64,000 nucleotides of DNA from Mycobacterium mantenii (lineage in GTDB: Bacteria > Actinomycetota > Actinomycetes > Mycobacteriales > Mycobacteriaceae): positions 806,001-870,000 of the forward strand of contig NZ_AP022590.1 of NCBI RefSeq assembly GCF_010731775.1. The letters run 5' to 3'. The position numbers and the translations under genes are program-made. Of the stretch, positions 35,465 to 44,961 are shown one piece after another. Positions within the stretch are counted from its first letter, which is position 1; every line of letters begins with the position of its first letter. The notes below the pieces were generated by a model, which saw only the letters and a program-made list of their open reading frames with translations, was not told the origin of the DNA and searched no databases.

Positions 35465-35823
35465 GGCTGCACTTGGATGGTGGCGACGGTGCGGTCCAGA
35501 TGGTGCAGCTCCACCGCGACGTTGCCGGGCACGTCGACGGCGAATCCGAACGTCTGGTTGGGCTCGGCCGCGACCTGGAACTTGTGATCGGGCGTCGAAT
35601 GCACGTGCAGCTCGTCGGTGGCGTCGCTGGTCACGTGCAGGGTGATCTGCTGATGCACCTTGGCCTGCAGCGTCGCGTTGGTCGGCGTGACCTGCCCGTT
35701 GGCGATGGTCACGTCGATCGTCAACGGTGCGGCCGGGGACTTACCGGTGGAACCGCCGCAGCCGACCAGGCCGCAGACCAGCACCGCCACCCACGCCGCA
35801 AGCAGAGTGCCGCGAACTGCCAT
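35461..35823 (-). CDS. Cupredoxin-like lipoprotein
   Basis: A 120-residue exported protein. A lipobox LVGC lies at residues 18-21 after a short hydrophobic signal, so it should be lipid-anchored outside the membrane. The mature part looks like an all-beta cupredoxin-type domain (LTIDVTIANGQVTP, VHQQITLHVTSDATDELHVHS, FGFAVDVPGNVAVELHH). It is rich in His but lacks the Cys ligand of type-1 copper sites, so a different metal site or a structural role is likely. The start ATG 35823 is chosen to give the signal peptide. It sits between two large membrane-protein genes, overlapping one by 4 bases. Confidence 0.8.
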   Translation of the reverse strand: MAVRGTLLAAWVAVLVCGLVGCGGSTGKSPAAPLTIDVTIANGQVTPTNATLQAKVHQQITLHVTSDATDELHVHSTPDHKFQVAAEPNQTFGFAVDVPGNVAVELHHLDRTVATIQVQP

Positions 35824-35827
35824 GGGC

Positions 35828-37660
35828 TCACGCCGCCCGGGGGATCGGTCGCTTGTCCTCGACGGGTTCGGGCTCGGCGATGGAGTTATTGAGCCGGCCC
35901 GCACCCCACGTCAAACCGGCGATCACCATCAGCGTCAGGAACAGCACAACGATGCCGCCGGCGGTGAACAACCAGGTCGGCGCGCCCTGGTCGCGCTCGC
36001 GCTGCAGAATGGTGACTTCCAGGACGAACGGCCGCGTGCTCGATGCCAGCGCGGGGACCTCGGGGGCCGGAATGGCGGCGTCCGCCGGTTCCCAGATCGG
36101 CACCGCAGTCATCGTGCGGCCGTCCTGCACCCGCAGCAGGGTCTTCCAATCGCCCCACACCGGGACCGGCTGAGTGGACCGGTAGTGCCCCGGCCCGACC
36201 TTGGCGAGCCGGTCGATGACCAGGCCGCGCTCGTTATTCATGCGCCCCTGCCATGACAGGATCGTCAACCAGTCCGGGTGATCGCTGACCATGTCGGCGG
36301 GTTGTAACTGGACGTCGGCCGACACCATGCGCTGCCCCGGTGCACTGGGCAGATCGGTCAACGTGATGGTGGCGTTGTTCTGGCCCGGCACCACGATATG
36401 GAGGCCGTTGGCCACCGCGCCGCCGATCACCAGCACCGTCAACGCCACCACGGAGATGCCGACCCGGCGGGCTGGCAGGCGTTGGCCGGTGAGCACCATT
36501 CCGAACAGTGCGCCGCACACACCCATCAGCACCGCCACCGGCACCGCCATGGCCAGGGCCTCGCCCCACATGCGCATCGGCCAGGGGTAGTGGTAGACCG
36601 TCGCGATCCACAGCGACTCCAGCCACAGTCCGACGGTGCCCACGCCCAGGCCCGCGACGGCGCCGAACACAATGGGGCGCTTGAAAATCGGGGTCAAGGC
36701 GACCAGTTCGACCGCCAGCGCGGGGCCGAGGTACAACGGGAACCAGTTGATGGGGGCCCCGAGGATCGGGCCGACCAGCAGGGCGACACCGCCGCGCAGG
36801 GCGATAGCGAAGACGGCAGCGATGACGGCCGCCCCTCGCCCCATGGTGGTGCGGGCGGCGACCGCCGCCAGGGCCGCCGCGCCGGCGATCAGCATGGGCT
36901 GCAGCACCAGGCGGAATTGCGGGACGCCGAAGTCGAACTCGATCTGATAGACCGACAAGCCGATGAACAACCCGCCGAAGGACAGGTAGCGCAGGAAGGT
37001 GATGAAGACGCCGTGGTAGACGTCCTCGCCTTCCTCGGCCTCACCCTCGCGCTCCAGCATCAGCACCGCGAACAGCGAAAAGCAGGCGCCGCCGATCATC
37101 ATCAAATGTGTTGGGCCCCAGAGGGTTACATCCTGGCCGAAGATGCGGTGCCAGATGTCGTCGAGCGGGAAGCCGATCATCGCGTACAGCCCGCAGCCGG
37201 CCATCAGCACGCCGCCGACCGGTGCGTGCCAGTTCTGCGTGATCCGCACCGCCGCCGGGCCGGGCTTGTCGAACGGCAGCACGACCGCCGTCATGCCGCC
37301 GAGGAAGATGCCGAACAATCCGATGATGATGAAGTAGTGCGCCGGGTTGGCCAACGGGCCCGGGTCGCGGCCGTTGCCGATGTGCCAGCTGACGTCCCAG
37401 ATGAACCCGAACAACGCGCAGATGATCGATGTGGTGAAGACCAGAATCGGCAAAGCGACCCAACCGGGCCGGTGGAATTTTTCGCCCATCTTGTCGGCGG
37501 CGCGGGTCAACCACTGGATGCGATGGGTGCGGTGGGCATGACCCACCCACAGCAACAGCAGGGTGATCACCACCGCGGCGATCGAAAGCCCGATCACCTG
37601 ATTGAGCCCCGCACCGCGTGCCGGTGCCTCGGCAATAAACGTCAGTTCATTCGACCGCAT
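35828..37660 (-). CDS. Polytopic membrane protein with duplicated Asp/His motif
   Basis: A 610-residue membrane protein with about eleven to thirteen hydrophobic segments and a long external region (about residues 420-555) before a final helix. Two internal copies of a motif are visible: D89-x2-W92-H93-x3-G97-x-D99-x6-P106-x-H108 and D167-x2-W170-H171-x3-G175-x-D177-x5-P183-x-H185, 78 residues apart. Such repeated Asp/His sets suggest a metal site built from two repeats. The start is ATG 37660, eight bases after GGGAGG; the frame opens at a TTG at 37675. The lipoprotein gene follows after 4 bp. I do not recognise the family. Confidence 0.8.
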   Translation of the reverse strand: MRSNELTFIAEAPARGAGLNQVIGLSIAAVVITLLLLWVGHAHRTHRIQWLTRAADKMGEKFHRPGWVALPILVFTTSIICALFGFIWDVSWHIGNGRDPGPLANPAHYFIIIGLFGIFLGGMTAVVLPFDKPGPAAVRITQNWHAPVGGVLMAGCGLYAMIGFPLDDIWHRIFGQDVTLWGPTHLMMIGGACFSLFAVLMLEREGEAEEGEDVYHGVFITFLRYLSFGGLFIGLSVYQIEFDFGVPQFRLVLQPMLIAGAAALAAVAARTTMGRGAAVIAAVFAIALRGGVALLVGPILGAPINWFPLYLGPALAVELVALTPIFKRPIVFGAVAGLGVGTVGLWLESLWIATVYHYPWPMRMWGEALAMAVPVAVLMGVCGALFGMVLTGQRLPARRVGISVVALTVLVIGGAVANGLHIVVPGQNNATITLTDLPSAPGQRMVSADVQLQPADMVSDHPDWLTILSWQGRMNNERGLVIDRLAKVGPGHYRSTQPVPVWGDWKTLLRVQDGRTMTAVPIWEPADAAIPAPEVPALASSTRPFVLEVTILQRERDQGAPTWLFTAGGIVVLFLTLMVIAGLTWGAGRLNNSIAEPEPVEDKRPIPRAA

Positions 37661-37675
37661 CGTCGTGCCTCCCAA

Positions 37676-37773
37676 CCGCGCCGGGCTGCCCCGGAGGATC
37701 CGATTGATGTCAACCGCTTATTACTGTCAAGTAGGTTCGTGATCGTTTGTTTAATGCCCCGATCGAGGGCTCG
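37676..37773 (-). promoter_or_regulatory. Upstream region of the membrane/cupredoxin cassette
   Basis: This 98-bp gap holds two TTGACA hexamers on the minus strand (37730-37725 and 37713-37708), 17 bp apart, in an A/T-richer stretch than its surroundings. No good -10 box pairs with either at standard spacing. They may be -35 elements or direct-repeat binding sites. Confidence 0.3.
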
Positions 37774-37962
37774 TCAATCACGCTCTTTGTCGGGCGTGTC
37801 GGACCGGGAAGCGTCGGTGCGCGAACCCGCGGCGTCGCGGCCCTCACGGCGGTCGCGCAGCGCGATGTACAAGACCACCCCGACGACGATCACCGCAGGC
37901 AGGAACGCCGGCGCCGCCAGCAGGAGGTAGTGGTGCGCCAGGAATTCGACGTGCGGAGTCAC
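37774..37962 (-). CDS. Small single-pass membrane protein
   Basis: A 62-residue protein starting at GTG 37962. Residues about 7-33 form one hydrophobic helix ([30 protein letters not shown]) followed by a charged tail ([11 protein letters not shown]...DTPDKERD), giving a cytoplasmic C-terminus by the positive-inside rule. No ribosome-binding site is visible, so it may be leaderless. It precedes the membrane/cupredoxin cassette on the same strand with a 113-bp gap and may be its first gene. It is divergent from bioB. Confidence 0.6.
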   Translation of the reverse strand: MTPHVEFLAHHYLLLAAPAFLPAVIVVGVVLYIALRDRREGRDAAGSRTDASRSDTPDKERD

Positions 37963-38003
37963 TGTGGTCGTATACCCATAGACAGGCCGTGTCCTTCGGC
38001 CGT

Positions 38004-38009
38004 TACCCT
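38004..38009 (+). promoter_or_regulatory. bioB -10 box
   Basis: TACCCT at 38004-38009, inside GTTACCCT, repeats the -10 hexamer of bioA. A half-palindrome TGAACACC lies just downstream (38014-38021) and resembles a half-site of the BioQ-type TGAAC-N3-GTTCA operator, but the second half is degenerate. The transcript would have a 5' UTR of about 80 bases. Confidence 0.35.
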
Positions 38010-38099
38010 TCTTTGAACACCTTTTCATTCGGGCTGCCATCACTACGTGGCAGGTGTGTCCCCACGCGCGGGCACGAAAAAGAGGCAGGGGAGCACCTG

Positions 38100-39137
38100 G
38101 TGACTCAAGCGGCAACTCGACCGACGGCCGACACCGGCAACGACGAGGACATCTTGGCGGTGGCCCGGCAGCAGGTATTGGAGGGCGGCCAGGGATTGAG
38201 CCGGGACCAGGTGCTGCGGGTGCTGCAGCTGCCCGACGACCGGCTCGACGAGCTGCTGGCGCTGGCCCACGAGGTGCGAATGCGCTGGTGCGGTCCCGAG
38301 GTCGAGGTCGAGGGCATCATCAGCCTGAAGACCGGCGGCTGCCCGGAGGACTGCCACTTCTGCTCGCAGTCGGGCCTGTTCGCGTCGCCGGTGCGCAGCG
38401 CCCGGCTGGACATTCCCAGCCTGGTTGAGGCGGCCAAACAGACCGCCAAGTCCGGCGCCACCGAATTCTGCATCGTGGCCGCGGTGCGCGGGCCCGACGA
38501 GCGGCTGCTGGCCCAGGTCGCGGCGGGCATTGAAGCGATCCGCAACGAGGTCGAGATCAACATCGCCTGCTCGCTGGGCATGCTGACGGCCGAGCAGGTC
38601 GAGCAGCTTTCCGAGATGGGTGTGCACCGCTACAACCACAACCTCGAGACCGCGCGCTCGTTCTTCACCAACGTCGTCACCACCCACAGCTGGGAGGAGC
38701 GTTGGGAGACGCTGTCGATGGTCCGCGACGCCGGCATGGAAGTCTGCTGCGGCGGCATCCTCGGCATGGGCGAGACGCTCGAGCAGCGGGCGGAATTCGC
38801 CGCCGAACTGGCCGAACTCGGCCCCGACGAGGTGCCGCTGAACTTCCTCAACCCGCGGCCGGGCACCCCGTTCGGCGACCTGGAGGTGATGCCGGCGACC
38901 GAGGCGCTGAAGTCGGTGGCCGCATTCCGCCTGGCGCTGCCGCGCACCATGTTGCGCTTCGCCGGCGGCCGCGAGATCACCCTGGGCGATCTGGGTGCCA
39001 AGAAGGGCATCCTGGGCGGCATCAACGCCGTGATCGTCGGTAACTACCTGACCACCCTGGGCCGTCCGGCTGAGTCCGACCTGGAGTTGCTGGACGACCT
39101 GCAGATGCCCCTCAAGGGGCTCAACGCCAGCTTGTAG
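38100..39137 (+). CDS. bioB: Biotin synthase
   Basis: A 345-residue radical SAM enzyme that inserts sulfur into dethiobiotin. The [4Fe-4S] motif C81-x3-C85-x2-C88 ([12 protein letters not shown]) and the conserved YNHNLETA block are present. It matches M. tuberculosis BioB (349 aa). The start is GTG 38100 (VTQAATRP), preceded by AGGGGAG; the open frame reaches back to 37989 without support. Mycobacterial BioB needs the auxiliary protein encoded just downstream. Confidence 0.97.
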   Translation: MTQAATRPTADTGNDEDILAVARQQVLEGGQGLSRDQVLRVLQLPDDRLDELLALAHEVRMRWCGPEVEVEGIISLKTGGCPEDCHFCSQSGLFASPVRSARLDIPSLVEAAKQTAKSGATEFCIVAAVRGPDERLLAQVAAGIEAIRNEVEINIACSLGMLTAEQVEQLSEMGVHRYNHNLETARSFFTNVVTTHSWEERWETLSMVRDAGMEVCCGGILGMGETLEQRAEFAAELAELGPDEVPLNFLNPRPGTPFGDLEVMPATEALKSVAAFRLALPRTMLRFAGGREITLGDLGAKKGILGGINAVIVGNYLTTLGRPAESDLELLDDLQMPLKGLNASL

Positions 39138-39168
39138 ACCGGCTGGCCGCGGCTAGGGTTGGAGATTG

Positions 39169-39396
39169 GTGGTTGGCGATCTGGGCGCTGTGGTCAGCGC
39201 CGGCGTCTACAACGTCTACACCGGGGAATTAGGGGGCACCGCAGTGCCGACAGCCGCTCAGTTGGGTCTGGAGCCTCCCCGGTTCTGCGCGGCGTGCGGC
39301 CGCCGGATGGTGGTTCAGGTCCGCCCCGACGGCTGGCGGGCGCGCTGCTCGAGGCACGGTGAGGCCGATTCCGCGGATCTGGAGACGCAGCGTTGA
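39169..39396 (+). CDS. bsaP: Biotin synthase auxiliary protein (BsaP)
   Basis: A 75-residue protein orthologous to Rv1590. A conserved N-terminal [10 protein letters not shown] segment precedes a cysteine region, [10 protein letters not shown], and a later ARCSRHG, like a small zinc- or iron-binding knuckle. Rv1590 has been reported as an auxiliary protein that mycobacterial biotin synthase needs to convert dethiobiotin. The start is GTG 39169 (a TTG at 39166 is possible), 31 bp after bioB. Its TGA overlaps the TTG start of the next gene, so bioB, bsaP and the DUF2567 gene are linked. Confidence 0.88.
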   Translation: MVGDLGAVVSAGVYNVYTGELGGTAVPTAAQLGLEPPRFCAACGRRMVVQVRPDGWRARCSRHGEADSADLETQR

Positions 39397-40061
39397 CCGA
39401 GCAACCTAAGACCGCCGCCGCGGATTCCTCCGCCCCGGACGCCGCCTTGCGCCGGACGCGTACCCGCGCGCTCCTGATCGTGGCATTGGGATCGGCGGCG
39501 ACCGGCCTGGTGATCGGCGGGCTGTGGGCGTGGATCGCGCCGCCGATTCGCGCCGTGGTGGCGCTCACCCGCTCGGGCGAGCGGGTTCATGACTACCTGG
39601 GCAACGAGTCCGAGCACTTCTTCGTCGCACCGGCACTGATGCTGGGGCTGCTGACCGTGCTGGCGGTGGTGGCGTCGGTGGGGGTGTGGCAGTGGCGTGA
39701 GCACCGCGGGCCGGGAATGGTCGTCGCCCTGTCGAGCGGCATGGCGGCGGCCGCCGCCGCGGCCGCCGCGGTGGGCGCGGGGCTGGTCCGGCTGAGCTAC
39801 GGCGCCCTGGACTTCGATGCGGTACCGCTGACGAAAAGCCCGTCCGTCGCGTACGTCACGCAGGCGCCGCCGGTGTTCTTCTCGCAGGGTCCGCTGCAGA
39901 TCGCGGTGGGCCTGTTGTGGCCGGCCGGTATCGCGGCCCTGGTCTATGCGGTGCGTGCGGCCGCGGACGCCCGTGACGACCTGGGTGCGCTTCCGCGCGA
40001 GCCTAGGCCCTCCGATGCGCTGCCGGTGCAGGGCGGCGCCGCGGAAGCGCCCGTGTCATAG
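39393..40061 (+). CDS. DUF2567 membrane protein (Rv1591-like)
   Basis: A 222-residue protein with four hydrophobic segments (about 27-48, 69-90, 108-130 and 165-188) and a hydrophilic C-terminus. It corresponds to Rv1591 and the DUF2567 family; the function is unknown. The start is the rare TTG 39393, overlapping the bsaP stop (TTGA), which supports translational coupling with the biotin genes. It converges with the lipase gene and overlaps its stop by 6 bases. Confidence 0.85.
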   Translation: MTEQPKTAAADSSAPDAALRRTRTRALLIVALGSAATGLVIGGLWAWIAPPIRAVVALTRSGERVHDYLGNESEHFFVAPALMLGLLTVLAVVASVGVWQWREHRGPGMVVALSSGMAAAAAAAAAVGAGLVRLSYGALDFDAVPLTKSPSVAYVTQAPPVFFSQGPLQIAVGLLWPAGIAALVYAVRAAADARDDLGALPREPRPSDALPVQGGAAEAPVS

Positions 40062-41396
40062 CGGACGGCGGCCGACCTTGCGGCCCGTGACGACCTTGGC
40101 CGCGATCTTCAGCAGCCGGGCCATGCCGACGTAGGTCATCGGGTTGAACATCGTCGGCCAGGTGGTTCGCACCAGGTGCTCGGTCAGCGGGCGGCCCTCG
40201 AAGCGATCTGTCAGCCAGCGCAGCGTCATCGGGGCCGACAGCGGATGCAGCATCATGTGCTCGTTGAAGGCGTCGCGGTGGTAGGTGACCTGCGCGCCGC
40301 CGGACGAATACGCGTGGGCGAGCACGTCGATGTCGTGGACGTCGATCAGGTAGTCGTGCACGGCCTGGACGATCAGCACCGGCGGCGTCGGGACGGCGGC
40401 ACCCAGCTTGATGTGGTCGAAGACGTAGGTGATCTCCGGGGTGGACAGGATCTGCTCGAGCGGCTGGTCGAGGTAGTCGCCCATGTTCTTGCCGGCCATC
40501 CGCACGACGGCCTCCACCGTCGTCATCTTCTCCAGCGAGTCGAGCAGGGCCCGCCCCTCCTCGTTGGAGTGCTCCCTGATCAGCCGGTCCAGGTCGGGAT
40601 AGATGTGCGCGAGCGCGGCCACCACCAGTGCGGGAAGCCCCGACAGGAAGCCGCCGTTGAGTCGGCGGAAGGTGTTGCCCAGGTCCCCGACGGGTGAGCC
40701 CAGCACCGCCCCGACGATGTCGAGTTCGGGCGCGTACTTGGCGCACATTTCCGCGGCCCACGCGCTGGCCAGCCCGCCGCCGGAGTACCCCCACAGCCCG
40801 ACGGGGGCGGAGTCCGAAATCCCGAGACGCTCCGAGTTCCGCGCGGCCCGGATGCCGTCCAGGACGCGGTAGCCGGGCTCGTACGGGGCGCCCCACAGGC
40901 CGCGCAGACCTTCATGGTCGGGCACCGAGACGGCCCACCCCTCGGCGACGGCCGCGGCGACCAGGAAGAACTCGAACTGTCCGATGGCGCCCAGCGCCTT
41001 CGCCCTGCGCCGCAGCGCGTAGGACGGGAAACAGCGCGAGGAGACGGCGTCGATCGCGCATTGGTACGACAGCAGCGGGCACGGCCGCCCCGAAGCGATT
41101 TCGGCGGGGACGATCACCGTCGTGGCGGTGGCCTCCGGCTCGCCGTGCATGTCCATGGTCCGGTACAGCAGCTGGACGGCCTTGACGGGCTGCGGAATCA
41201 GGCCGAGGAACGCCAGCTCGACGTCGCGCGAACGCAGCACCGTCCCCGGCTCGGCGTGCTGGAAGCCCAGCGGCGGCTGGTAGAACGGGTCGTCCGAGGG
41301 CAGCAGCGGACGCACCTTGCGCTGCAGTTCCTCGTGCGGCGGGCGGGCGATCCATTCCGCGCCCTGCGTGCCTGCCAGGTTGCCGAGCTCAGCCAT
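40056..41396 (-). CDS. Secretory-lipase-family alpha/beta hydrolase (Rv1592c-like)
   Basis: A 446-residue hydrolase, the same length as M. tuberculosis Rv1592c, a lipase reported active on cell-envelope lipids. The nucleophile Ser205 lies in [12 protein letters not shown]. The acidic and His residues of the triad are probably in [15 protein letters not shown] and the later HMMLHPL region. The fold suggests the LIP (secretory lipase) family. No clear signal peptide is seen at the chosen start. ATG 41396 follows AAGGGAG at seven bases; a further in-frame start at 41417 lacks a site. Confidence 0.92.
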   Translation of the reverse strand: MAELGNLAGTQGAEWIARPPHEELQRKVRPLLPSDDPFYQPPLGFQHAEPGTVLRSRDVELAFLGLIPQPVKAVQLLYRTMDMHGEPEATATTVIVPAEIASGRPCPLLSYQCAIDAVSSRCFPSYALRRRAKALGAIGQFEFFLVAAAVAEGWAVSVPDHEGLRGLWGAPYEPGYRVLDGIRAARNSERLGISDSAPVGLWGYSGGGLASAWAAEMCAKYAPELDIVGAVLGSPVGDLGNTFRRLNGGFLSGLPALVVAALAHIYPDLDRLIREHSNEEGRALLDSLEKMTTVEAVVRMAGKNMGDYLDQPLEQILSTPEITYVFDHIKLGAAVPTPPVLIVQAVHDYLIDVHDIDVLAHAYSSGGAQVTYHRDAFNEHMMLHPLSAPMTLRWLTDRFEGRPLTEHLVRTTWPTMFNPMTYVGMARLLKIAAKVVTGRKVGRRPL

Positions 41397-41559
41397 TGAG
41401 GCTCCCTTCGTGGCCACCCGGCATTCTCGCGCACGAACGGCAGGTAACCAAAACGTAATCGCCGCACTGTGAGCGATTTCTTGTCACAACAGGCGGGTCA
41501 GATGCGCCACTAAAAACGAGTCGCCCTACGTGTCTACCCGAAGACGCAGTTCGCCAAGC

Positions 41560-42285
41560 CTAGCCTGCCAGCCCCGGCGGCTTGAGCGCGGCGAACTCGT
41601 CGGTGACGCGCAGCGCCGCCTCGGTGAACCGGTACAACGCGGCCGGGCGTCCGCCGCTGCGGCCGGATTGCGCGATGGTGCCGGTCGCCGTGATGACCCC
41701 GCGCCGCGCCAGGACTCGCTGTAGGTTCGTCGCGTCGACCTGATACCCCAGCGCGGCGCCGTAGATGTCGCGCAGCGTGGAAAGCGCGAATTCCCTTGGT
41801 GCCAAGGCGAAGCCGATGTTGGTGTAGGACAGTTTGGCGATCAGCCTGGTGCGGGCGTTGTCGACCATCTGACCGTGGTCGAAGGCCATCGGGGGCAGGG
41901 AGTTCACCGGATGCCAGCGGGTGTCCGGCGGCAGCTCGGGGCTGGCGGGGGAGGGCACCAGGCCCAGGAAGGTGGAGGCGATCATGCGGGTGTCGGGCAC
42001 CCGCTGCGGGTCGGAGAACACCGCGAGCTGTTCCAGGTGAGCCAGCTCCTTGAGATCGACTTTCTCGGCGAGCTGGCGCCGGACCGAGGTGATCATGTCC
42101 TCGTCGTTGCGCAGCTGCCCGCCGGGCAGCGACCACGTGCCCTGTTGCGGATTTTTGGCGCGTTGCCATAACAGCACGTTCAGTTGCGGTTTCGCCGTGT
42201 GGTGTCCCTTCGTAACCTGGCCGGTCACGTCGCGAACCTGGAACACGACCGCGAGCACTTCGTGGGCGGTGCTACCATGGGCCAT
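41560..42285 (-). CDS. nrtR: NrtR-family NAD-metabolism regulator (Nudix + winged helix)
   Basis: A 241-residue protein orthologous to Rv1593c. Residues about 8-150 form a Nudix fold with a degenerate Nudix box ([27 protein letters not shown]), which senses ADP-ribose rather than hydrolysing it in the NrtR family. The C-terminal 80 residues form a winged helix ([34 protein letters not shown]). It represses the de novo NAD genes in mycobacteria. The ATG 42285 directly abuts the operator and lies seven bases after a TATAAT, so its mRNA is leaderless and self-controlled. Confidence 0.93.
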   Translation of the reverse strand: MAHGSTAHEVLAVVFQVRDVTGQVTKGHHTAKPQLNVLLWQRAKNPQQGTWSLPGGQLRNDEDMITSVRRQLAEKVDLKELAHLEQLAVFSDPQRVPDTRMIASTFLGLVPSPASPELPPDTRWHPVNSLPPMAFDHGQMVDNARTRLIAKLSYTNIGFALAPREFALSTLRDIYGAALGYQVDATNLQRVLARRGVITATGTIAQSGRSGGRPAALYRFTEAALRVTDEFAALKPPGLAG

Positions 42286-42308
42286 GTTTTCGATTATAAG
42301 TCGAAAAC
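42286..42308. promoter_or_regulatory. NrtR operator between nrtR and nadA
   Basis: A 23-bp palindrome has perfect 8-bp arms, GTTTTCGA at 42286-42293 and TCGAAAAC at 42301-42308, around an A/T core. The core supplies the -10 boxes of both genes: TATAAT on the minus strand (42298-42293) and TATAAG on the plus strand (42295-42300). One bound NrtR dimer would therefore block both promoters. Confidence 0.85.
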
Positions 42309-42331
42309 CTCCTGGGCTGAAAGGAGCCGCC

Positions 42332-43381
42332 ATGACGGTTATCAATCGCATGGACACGCTCGCCGAAAGCATGGTCGCCGACATCACGAATTCACCCACC
42401 GGCTACGCCGGTGTGGCCGGTGATGAGCAATGGGCCGCCGAGGTTCGCCGCCTGGCGAAGCTGCGCGGCGCCACCGTGCTGGCGCACAACTATCAGTTGC
42501 CCGAGGTCCAGGACGTCGCCGACCACGTGGGCGACTCCCTGGCGCTGTCGCGGATCGCGGCCGAGGCGCCCGAGGACACCATCGTGTTCTGCGGGGTGCA
42601 CTTCATGGCCGAGACCGCCAAAATCCTGAGTCCCGACAAGACCGTGCTCATCCCGGATCAGCGCGCCGGATGCTCGCTGGCCGATTCCATCACCGCCGAC
42701 GAACTGCGCGCCTGGAAGGACGAACACCCCGGCGCGGTCGTCGTCTCCTACGTCAACACGACGGCCGCGGTGAAGGCGCTCACCGACATCTGCTGCACCT
42801 CGTCCAACGCCGTCGAGGTCGTCGAGTCCATCGACCCGGACCGCGAGGTGTTGTTCTGCCCGGATCAGTTCCTCGGCGCCCACGTCCGCCGGATGACGGG
42901 TCGCGAGAACCTGCACGTGTGGGCCGGCGAATGCCATGTGCACGCCGGGATCAACGGCGACGAGCTCAACGACCAGGCCCGCGCGAATCCGGACGCCGAG
43001 CTGTTCGTGCACCCCGAATGCGGTTGCGCCACTTCGGCCCTGTATCTCGCGGGCGAAGGGGCCTTTCCGCCGGACCGGGTGAAGATCCTGTCCACCGGCG
43101 GCATGCTGGACGCCGCCACCCAGACCAACGCACGCAAGGTCCTGGTGGCCACCGAGGTCGGCATGTTGTATCAATTGCGCCGGGCCGCACCGCAAGTCGA
43201 CTTCCGCGCGGTCAACGACCGCGCGTCCTGCAAGTTCATGAAGATGATCACCCCGGCGGCCCTGCTGCGCTGCCTGGTCGACGGTGCCGACGAGGTCCAT
43301 GTCGACCCCGACGTCGCCGCCGCCGGCCGGCGCAGCGTTCAGCGAATGATCGCGATCGGGCAGCCGGGCGGTGGCGAATGA
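42332..43381 (+). CDS. nadA: Quinolinate synthase
   Basis: A 349-residue [4Fe-4S] enzyme that condenses iminoaspartate with dihydroxyacetone phosphate to quinolinate. It has the same length as Rv1594. The cluster-region cysteines lie in [23 protein letters not shown] and HPECGC, and substrate-binding blocks such as LAHNYQ and FCPDQFLG are present. The start is ATG 42332, preceded by AAGGAG. It overlaps nadB by 4 bases (ATGA). Expression is controlled by the NrtR operator just upstream. Confidence 0.97.
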   Translation: MTVINRMDTLAESMVADITNSPTGYAGVAGDEQWAAEVRRLAKLRGATVLAHNYQLPEVQDVADHVGDSLALSRIAAEAPEDTIVFCGVHFMAETAKILSPDKTVLIPDQRAGCSLADSITADELRAWKDEHPGAVVVSYVNTTAAVKALTDICCTSSNAVEVVESIDPDREVLFCPDQFLGAHVRRMTGRENLHVWAGECHVHAGINGDELNDQARANPDAELFVHPECGCATSALYLAGEGAFPPDRVKILSTGGMLDAATQTNARKVLVATEVGMLYQLRRAAPQVDFRAVNDRASCKFMKMITPAALLRCLVDGADEVHVDPDVAAAGRRSVQRMIAIGQPGGGE

Positions 43382-44961
43382 TCGCCCGTCCCCAGTGGAC
43401 GCACAGCGCCGACGTCGTCGTCATCGGCACCGGTGTTGCGGGATTGGCCGCCGCGCTGGCCGCCCATCGCGCCGGCAGCGGGGTCGTCGTGCTGAGCAAG
43501 GCCGATCAGGCTCGCGGGGCGACCGCGACGCACTACGCGCAGGGCGGCATCGCGGTGGTGCTGCCGGACAACGACGACTCGGTGGAGGCCCATGTCGCCG
43601 ACACCGTGGTCGCGGGCGCGGGTCTGTGCGATCCCCAGGCGGTCTACTCCATCGTCGCCGACGGCTACGCGGGCGTCGCCGAATTGGTCGGTGACGGAGC
43701 GCGATTCGACGAAGCCGCCCCGGGCAGGTGGGCGCTGACGCGCGAAGGTGGACACTCGCGGCGCCGCATCGTGCACGCCGGTGGCGACGCCACCGGTGCA
43801 GAGGTGCAGCGGGCCCTCGATCACGCGGCGCGCAGGCTGGACATCCGCACCGGCCATGTGGCGCTGCGGATCCTGCACGACGACGCGGCCGTGACCGGCG
43901 TCCTGGTGGGCACCCCGGACGGATACGGAATTATCAGCGCGCCTTCGGTGATCCTGGCCTCCGGCGGCCTCGGGCACCTGTACGGCGCGACCACCAACCC
44001 CGAGGGCTCCACCGGCGACGGCATCGCGCTGGGCCTGTGGGCCGGCGTCGCGGTCAGCGATCTCGAGTTCATCCAGTTCCATCCCACCATGCTCTTCGCC
44101 GCCGATGCCATCGGTGGGCGGCGCCCGCTGGTCACCGAGGCCATCCGCGGTGAGGGGGCGAGACTGATTGATCGGCAAGGTGATTCGGTGACCGCCGGCG
44201 TTCACCCGATGGGGGATCTGGCGCCGCGCGACGTCGTCGCCGCGGCCATCGACGCCCGGCTGAAGGCCACCGGCGACGCCTGCGTCTTCCTCGACGCGCG
44301 CCACATCGGCGACTTCGCCCGCCGGTTCCCGACCGTGACGGCCGCCTGCCGGGCCGCGGGCGTCGATCCCGTCCGGCAACCCATTCCCGTTGTCCCCGGG
44401 GCGCACTACAGCTGCGGCGGCATCGTCACCGATGTGTACGGCCAAACCGAGCTGCCCGGGTTGTTCGCCGCGGGCGAGGTCGCGCGCACCGGACTGCATG
44501 GCGCCAACCGGCTGGCCTCCAACAGCCTGCTGGAAGGTCTGGTGGTCGGCGGGCGGGCCGGCAAATTGGCGGCCGCGCATGCGGCGGCGACCGGACGTGT
44601 TCACGCGGTCGCGCCCGAACCGGTCGTCCACACCGCGCCGGAGCGCGCTGAACTGCAACGCGCGATGAGCCGGGACGCTTCGGTGGTGCGCGACGCCGCC
44701 GGACTGAACCGGTTGTCCAGCATGCTGTCGCAGGCGAAGACCCGGGCGTTGTCCGGTCGCCGCGACTTCGAGGACGTCGCGCTGGCCGTCGCCGCCCGCG
44801 CGGTCACGGCCGCCGCCCTGGCCCGCAACGAGAGCCGGGGCTGCCACCATCGCGAGGAGTATCCGCAGACCGCGTCCGAGCTGGGGCGCAGCAACGTGCT
44901 GCGCCTGGTTGGCGACGACCAGAATGCGGTGCTGGTGGAGGGCTTGGCTGCGGTCGTATGA
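43378..44961 (+). CDS. nadB: L-aspartate oxidase
   Basis: A 527-residue flavoprotein that oxidises aspartate to iminoaspartate for NadA; the length equals Rv1595. The FAD-binding [13 protein letters not shown] is near residue 18, followed by [19 protein letters not shown], the catalytic-base region [10 protein letters not shown], and GAHYSCGGI and [15 protein letters not shown]. The C-terminal helical domain ends in the conserved [11 protein letters not shown]. It overlaps nadA and nadC by 4 bases each. Confidence 0.97.
   Translation: MIARPQWTHSADVVVIGTGVAGLAAALAAHRAGSGVVVLSKADQARGATATHYAQGGIAVVLPDNDDSVEAHVADTVVAGAGLCDPQAVYSIVADGYAGVAELVGDGARFDEAAPGRWALTREGGHSRRRIVHAGGDATGAEVQRALDHAARRLDIRTGHVALRILHDDAAVTGVLVGTPDGYGIISAPSVILASGGLGHLYGATTNPEGSTGDGIALGLWAGVAVSDLEFIQFHPTMLFAADAIGGRRPLVTEAIRGEGARLIDRQGDSVTAGVHPMGDLAPRDVVAAAIDARLKATGDACVFLDARHIGDFARRFPTVTAACRAAGVDPVRQPIPVVPGAHYSCGGIVTDVYGQTELPGLFAAGEVARTGLHGANRLASNSLLEGLVVGGRAGKLAAAHAAATGRVHAVAPEPVVHTAPERAELQRAMSRDASVVRDAAGLNRLSSMLSQAKTRALSGRRDFEDVALAVAARAVTAAALARNESRGCHHREEYPQTASELGRSNVLRLVGDDQNAVLVEGLAAVV

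Noticed and set aside
33591..38100. Prophage insertion such as phiRv1 between the biotin genes
   Set aside because: No integrase, capsid, terminase, REP13E12 or attachment-site duplication is visible; base composition matches the surroundings.
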